DNA of 40,683 nt. Source: a virus. Under the pieces are notes generated by a model that was not told the DNA's origin, searched no databases, and was given only the letters and a program-made list of their open reading frames with translations. Made by a program: the position numbers and the translations under genes. This document shows positions 36,737 to 40,683 of this stretch, in pieces. The stretch is from IMG/VR virus record IMGVR_UViG_3300005613_000153, positions 1 through 40,683 of that record. One strand, 5' to 3'. Positions within the stretch are counted from its first letter, which is position 1; every line of letters starts with the position of its first letter.

Positions 36737-37147
36737 ATGTCAAAACACGAAGAAACTAAAGAGCAGTCTAAGTTTGTTAATTGGTGTAAAGAGCAAGGAG
36801 TTGAAGCATATGCTACAGCTCAAGCAACTTATACTTCTAGCTGGTCTGCTATTAATCAAAATAAAGCTCTTGGTGTTAGAAGAGGCGTATCTGATTTAAT
36901 TGTTTTTATACCGGCTACAAGATCAACTACTAATAAAACCCACTTATTTTTTATAGAAATGAAGAAAGTAAAAGGAGGATATGCATCTAAAGAGCAGATA
37001 TATTTTTTATCTCTAGTGGATCAGATACAAGGCGATATTCATGGCAAAGTATGCAGAGGTTTTGAGGAGGCTAAACAATTTATACAGCCATTATTAAAAG
37101 ATAAACCTATTATCGAACCTACGGAAGAATTTATTAACAATTTATAA
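36737..37147 (+). CDS. VRR-NUC endonuclease, copy 2
   Basis: Identical to the 136-residue protein at 2610-3020, with RRGVSDLIVF and FIEMKKVKGGYASKEQ as the nuclease blocks. Here it follows the annealase/YqaJ cassette rather than the Sak4 cassette, so the nuclease is shared by both genome variants. Confidence 0.85.
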   Translation: MSKHEETKEQSKFVNWCKEQGVEAYATAQATYTSSWSAINQNKALGVRRGVSDLIVFIPATRSTTNKTHLFFIEMKKVKGGYASKEQIYFLSLVDQIQGDIHGKVCRGFEEAKQFIQPLLKDKPIIEPTEEFINNL

Positions 37148-37149
37148 AT

Positions 37150-37350
37150 ATGATCGACCTAAAAAAAACATTAGAAGAGGCAAAGATAAGACAAACTTTC
37201 ATAGCTGATTATTTTTCTACTTTATCAGGTAGAAAAGTACATAAGCAACAGATCAATAAAATGGTCAAAACTAATAAGCTAAGTAAAGGGTGGGAACTGG
37301 CTTTCAAAGAATATTTTAATAGACTGAATATTAAAATATATTATAAATAG
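37150..37350 (+). CDS. Helix-turn-helix-like protein, copy 2
   Basis: Identical to 3023-3223. Small basic helical protein upstream of the TTTACT/TATAAT promoter. Confidence 0.6.
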   Translation: MIDLKKTLEEAKIRQTFIADYFSTLSGRKVHKQQINKMVKTNKLSKGWELAFKEYFNRLNIKIYYK

Positions 37351-37361
37351 TAAAAAAGGTA

Positions 37362-37390
37362 TTTACTTTATACTTAAAATTTGATATAAT
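37362..37390 (+). promoter_or_regulatory. Leaderless-type promoter, copy 2
   Basis: TTTACT, 17 bases, TATAAT, identical to 3235-3263; the ATG of the next gene is at 37396. Confidence 0.6.
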
Positions 37391-37395
37391 TAATT

Positions 37396-37560
37396 ATGAT
37401 AACAAAAAAACAACTTATTGATCTTCTCGAAAAAATATCTTCTAATAGAACATTGAATATAGATGAAATGGCTATGTCAATAGAGCCTTTCTATAAATTA
37501 TTAGATTATTCTGATGCTGAAACACATGTTAAAGCAATAGTTAAAAATTTATATACTTAA
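37396..37560 (+). CDS. Hypothetical 54-aa helical protein, copy 2
   Basis: Identical to 3269-3433; first gene after the leaderless-type promoter. Confidence 0.6.
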   Translation: MITKKQLIDLLEKISSNRTLNIDEMAMSIEPFYKLLDYSDAETHVKAIVKNLYT

Positions 37561-37613
37561 ACCAAGCCCTGACAACGGCTCAAAACAAAAATACAACATA
37601 ACCAAAAACAAAA

Positions 37614-37832
37614 ATGCTCCAAAATTTTATATTAGCCTTAGCAATATTTTACTTAATAGGCACATCAATACTAACTGTTAAAACAATATATAAATTATTA
37701 TCACTTAATAACAAAAACAATGAAAACAAAAATAAACAAAATAATACTGATCTTTTACCTGTCGCTAGCAATATTCGTATTATCTCAATGCGAAACAAAA
37801 ATGGATTTACAACCAAAAGAATTACCTCATGA
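37614..37832 (+). CDS. Small membrane protein, copy 2
   Basis: Identical to 3487-3705; single N-terminal membrane helix, overlapping the lipoprotein gene. Confidence 0.5.
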   Translation: MLQNFILALAIFYLIGTSILTVKTIYKLLSLNNKNNENKNKQNNTDLLPVASNIRIISMRNKNGFTTKRITS

Positions 37833-38295
37833 AAATATGTTTTTATTAGAAGCCAATGCCGATTATTGCGATAATGCTCCGGAATGTTATATACTTGATG
37901 AAAATGGTAATCAATTATTCTGGACAAAGATTTTAAATACAATAAGCAAGTATAAAGATAAAGAATGGATTATTAACAAAGTCGATCTTACATATTACGC
38001 ACCGGATCAGGAGCAGATCATTGATTATTTATATCGTCTTAATCCTGATCCTGATATGTTATATACCTTTAGAGCTGAAAGTGGTAATTTCAGCCCTCAA
38101 CGTGTTGGTGTAACAGATGATCGTGGTATGTGTCAGTTATCGCCTATATATCATTCTGCATTTATTAATAGTCCTGATTTCAATGATTGGCATAAACAGG
38201 CAGAATATTGTGTAAATGTTTATAAAAAAAGACCGACTGCATTTTATGGATATTATAAACGTCATGCACAAAAAAAATTCTTTAAATTTTATTAA
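37720..38295 (+). CDS. SLT-like lipoprotein, copy 2
   Basis: Identical to 3593-4168: lipobox FVLSQC, FRAESGNFSP and DDRGMCQLSP of the transglycosylase-like domain. Confidence 0.7.
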   Translation: MKTKINKIILIFYLSLAIFVLSQCETKMDLQPKELPHENMFLLEANADYCDNAPECYILDENGNQLFWTKILNTISKYKDKEWIINKVDLTYYAPDQEQIIDYLYRLNPDPDMLYTFRAESGNFSPQRVGVTDDRGMCQLSPIYHSAFINSPDFNDWHKQAEYCVNVYKKRPTAFYGYYKRHAQKKFFKFY

Positions 38296-38296
38296 T

Positions 38297-38521
38297 ATGA
38301 ACAGTTTAAAATATTTATTACCATCTTATATCAGACAAGGAAAAGAATTATCACCTCCATCATATTCATTAGTATATGCAGGTAAATTCTGTAAATGTAA
38401 TTCACCTCTTTATAAACGTGCTGATGGTAAAATAATATGTAAACGATGTAGTGATCCACAACCAATTAACAAAATGCTTAATGAGAAACCCCTTACCGAA
38501 ACTAATAGACCACAGGCTTAA
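38297..38521 (+). CDS. Zinc-ribbon protein, copy 2
   Basis: Identical to 4170-4394, with FCKCNSPLY and IICKRC as the zinc ligands. Confidence 0.6.
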   Translation: MNSLKYLLPSYIRQGKELSPPSYSLVYAGKFCKCNSPLYKRADGKIICKRCSDPQPINKMLNEKPLTETNRPQA

Positions 38522-38666
38522 AGAAATCAAAGAAACTCTCCCTGTTGATACTTTTATAGAATTAAATAAACTATCCCTCATTATGAGGATAGAAGATGAC
38601 CCTGAGCATATTACTGATTTGTGCAGGAAATACAGAGAGATACTTAATAATCATTTTAACCAATAA
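38481..38666 (+). CDS. Hypothetical 61-aa protein, copy 2
   Basis: Identical to 4354-4539; overlaps the zinc-ribbon gene and precedes the PcfJ-like gene by five bases. Confidence 0.55.
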   Translation: MRNPLPKLIDHRLKEIKETLPVDTFIELNKLSLIMRIEDDPEHITDLCRKYREILNNHFNQ

Positions 38667-38671
38667 GAAGA

Positions 38672-39760
38672 ATGAAATATCTACAATATATCAAAGAGTT
38701 TCAAGAAGATAATAAAGCAGGAAAATACTTTGTTGAAAATCAGCTAAAGAAACACCTTGAAACTAATCCTGAAAATCAAACAGAGATTGAACATATACTT
38801 GATTATCTATATTCAACCAGGAAGAAGTTTAAGGTAGGATATAAAACAATTAAAGAAAAAGCTGATAAGTGGTCTAAAAAATTACAAGAGACTTCAAGTA
38901 AGGATAATGAAGTTGAGGGTACAGATTATGAAGTTGTAAAGAAATGGAAAGATTTTAGGTTTGTAAAACTTATAAGTAAACAGGCTTATGAATTAGAGGG
39001 TAAAAGAATGAGCCATTGTGTTAGTAGTTATTATGGCAAAGATGATGAGATATATTCCTTAAGGGATAAGAATAATAAACCTCATTGTACCATTTCAAAG
39101 CAAAGTGAACAGATTAAGGGTAAAGGTAATGGTGCTATCCACCCTACTTATATTAAGTATGTAGTTGAATTTTTAGAACATCTAAAGGTTGATGTTAGAG
39201 ATAGTGAAATGAAAAACTTAGGATATATTAATATAGAAACATTGTTGCCCGATATTAAGAATAAGAAAGACTTATTTAGAGGTAAATATTGGAATAAGGA
39301 ACATGTTAAACTAATTGGAAAAAGCGGAAAGGAATATTTATCATTAGACCTATTAGATTATATTGATTTAATTAGCGAAACTAATACAGGACTTAAAATT
39401 AATTTTGAATTACCACATTTTATTAAATGCTCTATTGATTTTTTACTTAGCAACTCAAAAAAATTATTATCAAAGAATGCAAGTAGTGGGGATTACTCAA
39501 CGAATGCAAGTAGCGGGAATTACTCAACGAATGCAAGTAGTGGGTATTCATCAAAGAATGAAATGACAGGTAAAAATTCTATTTCAGTAGATGCAGGACA
39601 TAATGGTAAAGCAAAAGGGAAAATAGGTTGTTGGTTTTGTCTAAGTGAATGGAAAAATGGTAAACCATATCATGTAGAAGCTTTCTATATTGATGGTAAA
39701 AAAATAAAGGAGGACACATGGTATATGCTTAAAAATAAGAAATTAACCCCTAACCAATAA
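38672..39760 (+). CDS. PcfJ-like protein, copy 2
   Basis: Identical to 4545-5633, including the MSHCV block and the three NASSG repeats (about 39476-39557). Even the repeat units are unchanged between copies. Confidence 0.65.
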   Translation: MKYLQYIKEFQEDNKAGKYFVENQLKKHLETNPENQTEIEHILDYLYSTRKKFKVGYKTIKEKADKWSKKLQETSSKDNEVEGTDYEVVKKWKDFRFVKLISKQAYELEGKRMSHCVSSYYGKDDEIYSLRDKNNKPHCTISKQSEQIKGKGNGAIHPTYIKYVVEFLEHLKVDVRDSEMKNLGYINIETLLPDIKNKKDLFRGKYWNKEHVKLIGKSGKEYLSLDLLDYIDLISETNTGLKINFELPHFIKCSIDFLLSNSKKLLSKNASSGDYSTNASSGNYSTNASSGYSSKNEMTGKNSISVDAGHNGKAKGKIGCWFCLSEWKNGKPYHVEAFYIDGKKIKEDTWYMLKNKKLTPNQ

Positions 39761-39765
39761 GAAAG

Positions 39766-39972
39766 ATGAAGGAGCTTACCAAAGAACAAGCCCTAAATGA
39801 AGCACAATACTGTAATGACTTACCAATAGCCCGTCAATGTTGTATCTGCAAAGAAGCTATGGATAAACCTTCTTCAGTCATAATGGATATAAGGAATAAG
39901 ATAGAACATTTAGTGAGTCACACTTTTTGCCCCTCATGTGATGAAGAATATTATAAGAAAAATAATCTATGA
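39766..39972 (+). CDS. Small zinc-binding protein, alternative C-terminus 2
   Basis: 68 residues. The first 48 or so are shared with 5639-5848, with one or two substitutions at the junction (HLVSH versus HVVSH). The tail TFCPSCDEEYYKKNNL carries C-x-x-C in place of H-x-x-x-C. The stop overlaps the start of the methyltransferase (ATGA), coupling the two genes. Confidence 0.65.
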   Translation: MKELTKEQALNEAQYCNDLPIARQCCICKEAMDKPSSVIMDIRNKIEHLVSHTFCPSCDEEYYKKNNL

Positions 39973-40670
39973 AACACCTCTCTCTATTCACAGGCTACGG
40001 AGGATTTGATATAGCGTGTCAAAGACAAGGAATAGAAAGTATCGGTTTTTCTGAAATAGAAAAATCAGCGTGTGCCTTGCTTAGATACAGATTTCCACAA
40101 GTACCTAATTTGGGAGATATACAAAAAATAATCATTGACAGTAATGACAATGTTTGGTATCCTTCAATCAATGGGGCAACCACGATTAAAGAAATATGCA
40201 GGGATAGCGGATTTATACAATCAGGGATTGTCGATAGCCGATATAGCGAATATGTACGGAGTAACAAGGCAAGCAATGCACGCAAATCTGAAAGTGAGGG
40301 GTGTGAAATTCAGAAGCAACAAGAAGTATGGACAGGAAAATCACTTTTACAGGGGGGAAACAAGAGCAAGCGACAAAAGTCAGAATTTATTGGAGAAAGC
40401 AATAGAGAAGGGGGTTGTGAAACGGAAAACTCATTGCGAGATATGCAAGGACACGGGAGAGTTCAAAGACGGAAGAACGAAAATACAGGCTCACCACTCG
40501 GATTACAACCAACCACTCAAAGTGATGTGGCTATGTCAAAAATGCCACCACAAATGGCACAAGGAAAACAAAGCAATACCATTAACTCTATAAAAGAAAC
40601 TCGCCAGAATGACGATATTCGTTATTCAAAGTTAGAAGACTTCGAACTTCTGACTGGCGGGTTTCCGTAA
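39969..40670 (+). pseudogene. C5-cytosine methyltransferase, interrupted by HNH gene and truncated
   Basis: The N-terminus MKHLSLFTGYGGFDIACQRQ holds motif I (F-x-G-x-GG), followed by the family's SEIEKSACALLRYRFPQVPN and LGDIQKI. The expected motif IV, GGFPCQ, is reached only at the end as ELLTGGFP followed by TAA. Between them lie about 160 residues of unrelated, still open frame that overlaps an HNH endonuclease gene in another frame. After the stop, the +1 frame reads VSVTGQE, the usual continuation after GGFPCQP, so a short deletion appears to have removed the catalytic Cys. The window ends 13 bases later. Confidence 0.7.
40171..40593 (+). CDS. HTH-HNH homing endonuclease nested in methyltransferase gene
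   Basis: About 140 residues from MGQPRLKKYAGIADLYNQGL (ATG 40144 and TTG 40135 are in-frame alternatives). The N-terminus is a helix-turn-helix (LSIADIANMYGVTRQAMHAN). The C-terminus has THCEICKDTGEFKDGRTK, IQAHHSDYNQPLKVMWLCQK and CHHKWHKE, an HNH nuclease with two C-x-x-C pairs. It is read in the +1 frame relative to the methyltransferase, which stays open throughout. It has no visible intron core, so it is an inserted free-standing homing endonuclease. Confidence 0.85.
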   Translation: MGQPRLKKYAGIADLYNQGLSIADIANMYGVTRQAMHANLKVRGVKFRSNKKYGQENHFYRGETRASDKSQNLLEKAIEKGVVKRKTHCEICKDTGEFKDGRTKIQAHHSDYNQPLKVMWLCQKCHHKWHKENKAIPLTL

Positions 40671-40683
40671 CTGGACAAGAGTT

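Larger units (their letters stand above)
36347..39905 (+). repeat. Long direct repeat, copy 2 (partner 2220-5778)
   Basis: Same segment as 2220-5778. It ends inside the small zinc-protein gene, beyond which this copy continues to the C5 methyltransferase instead of the hexapeptide-repeat protein and Dam methyltransferase. Confidence 0.9.

Noticed and set aside
40120-40605. Group I intron around the HNH gene in the methyltransferase
   Set aside because: The insert is barely longer than the endonuclease ORF, leaving no room for a ribozyme core, and no P/Q/R/S elements are seen.
1-40683. Temperate lifestyle
   Set aside because: No integrase, excisionase, CI/Cro-like repressor pair or attachment site could be recognised. 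This is absence of evidence only, since many small genes are unassigned.

Overview
This AT-rich window reads as most or all of a small tailed-phage genome, probably a podovirus. It has a terminase, a portal, a scaffold and a P22-like capsid module, followed by virion proteins that include a large ejection protein with a peptidoglycan-hydrolase domain. There is no tape measure, major tail tube or tail sheath. No integrase, lysogeny repressor, DNA polymerase, RNA polymerase or convincing tRNA is visible. Most genes start at an ATG preceded by an A/T-rich string (typically TAATATG or AAATATG) with no Shine-Dalgarno sequence. A lipobox protein hints at a Gram-negative-type host. The host cannot be named from sequence; Bacteroidota-like start contexts coexist with sigma70-like TTTACT/TATAAT boxes.

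Layout: two arms diverge from a structured non-coding region at about 30.6-31.4 kb. The minus arm (30.6 to 7.5 kb) runs leader, two small proteins, terminase small and large subunits, portal, a basic repeat protein, scaffold, a capsid decoration candidate, the major capsid protein (interrupted by a group I intron carrying a LAGLIDADG endonuclease), tail and fibre proteins, a glycosyltransferase, a seven-repeat beta-propeller, head-tail connectors, ejection proteins, and a lysis end (cysteine peptidase, membrane ORF, small holin-like protein). The plus arm (31.4 kb to the right end) carries an SF3 helicase/primase pair, small proteins, a recombination cassette, a nuclease, a lytic transglycosylase lipoprotein, a PcfJ-like protein and a C5 methyltransferase invaded by an HNH endonuclease.

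The left 7.3 kb is an alternative version of the right end. A segment of about 3.56 kb (2220-5778) recurs at 36347-39905, and all proteins it encodes are identical. On its left, a Sak4-like ATPase + PD-(D/E)XK nuclease + SSB-like gene (left end) replaces an annealase-like gene + YqaJ nuclease + homing endonuclease + SSB-like gene (right end). On its right, a hexapeptide-repeat protein and a Dam-type adenine methyltransferase replace the C5 methyltransferase. The simplest reading is a circular or circularly permuted genome of about 34.1 kb whose contig runs past its own start into a strain variant. A true 40-kb genome with two cassettes is the alternative.

Highlights: (1) exchange of complete recombination modules with one boundary at the start codon and the other at a poly-A stop region; (2) a SWIM zinc-finger reading frame with no start codon, placed in the -1 frame behind an A-run in both SSB alleles, suggesting frameshifted or slipped expression; (3) a capsid-gene group I intron with readable P1, P/Q/R/S and P9; (4) two perfectly matched interleaved stems (pseudoknot) just before the helicase start; (5) three unrelated homing endonucleases in three conserved genes; (6) a structured, terminator-ended region of unknown function in the divergent control region.
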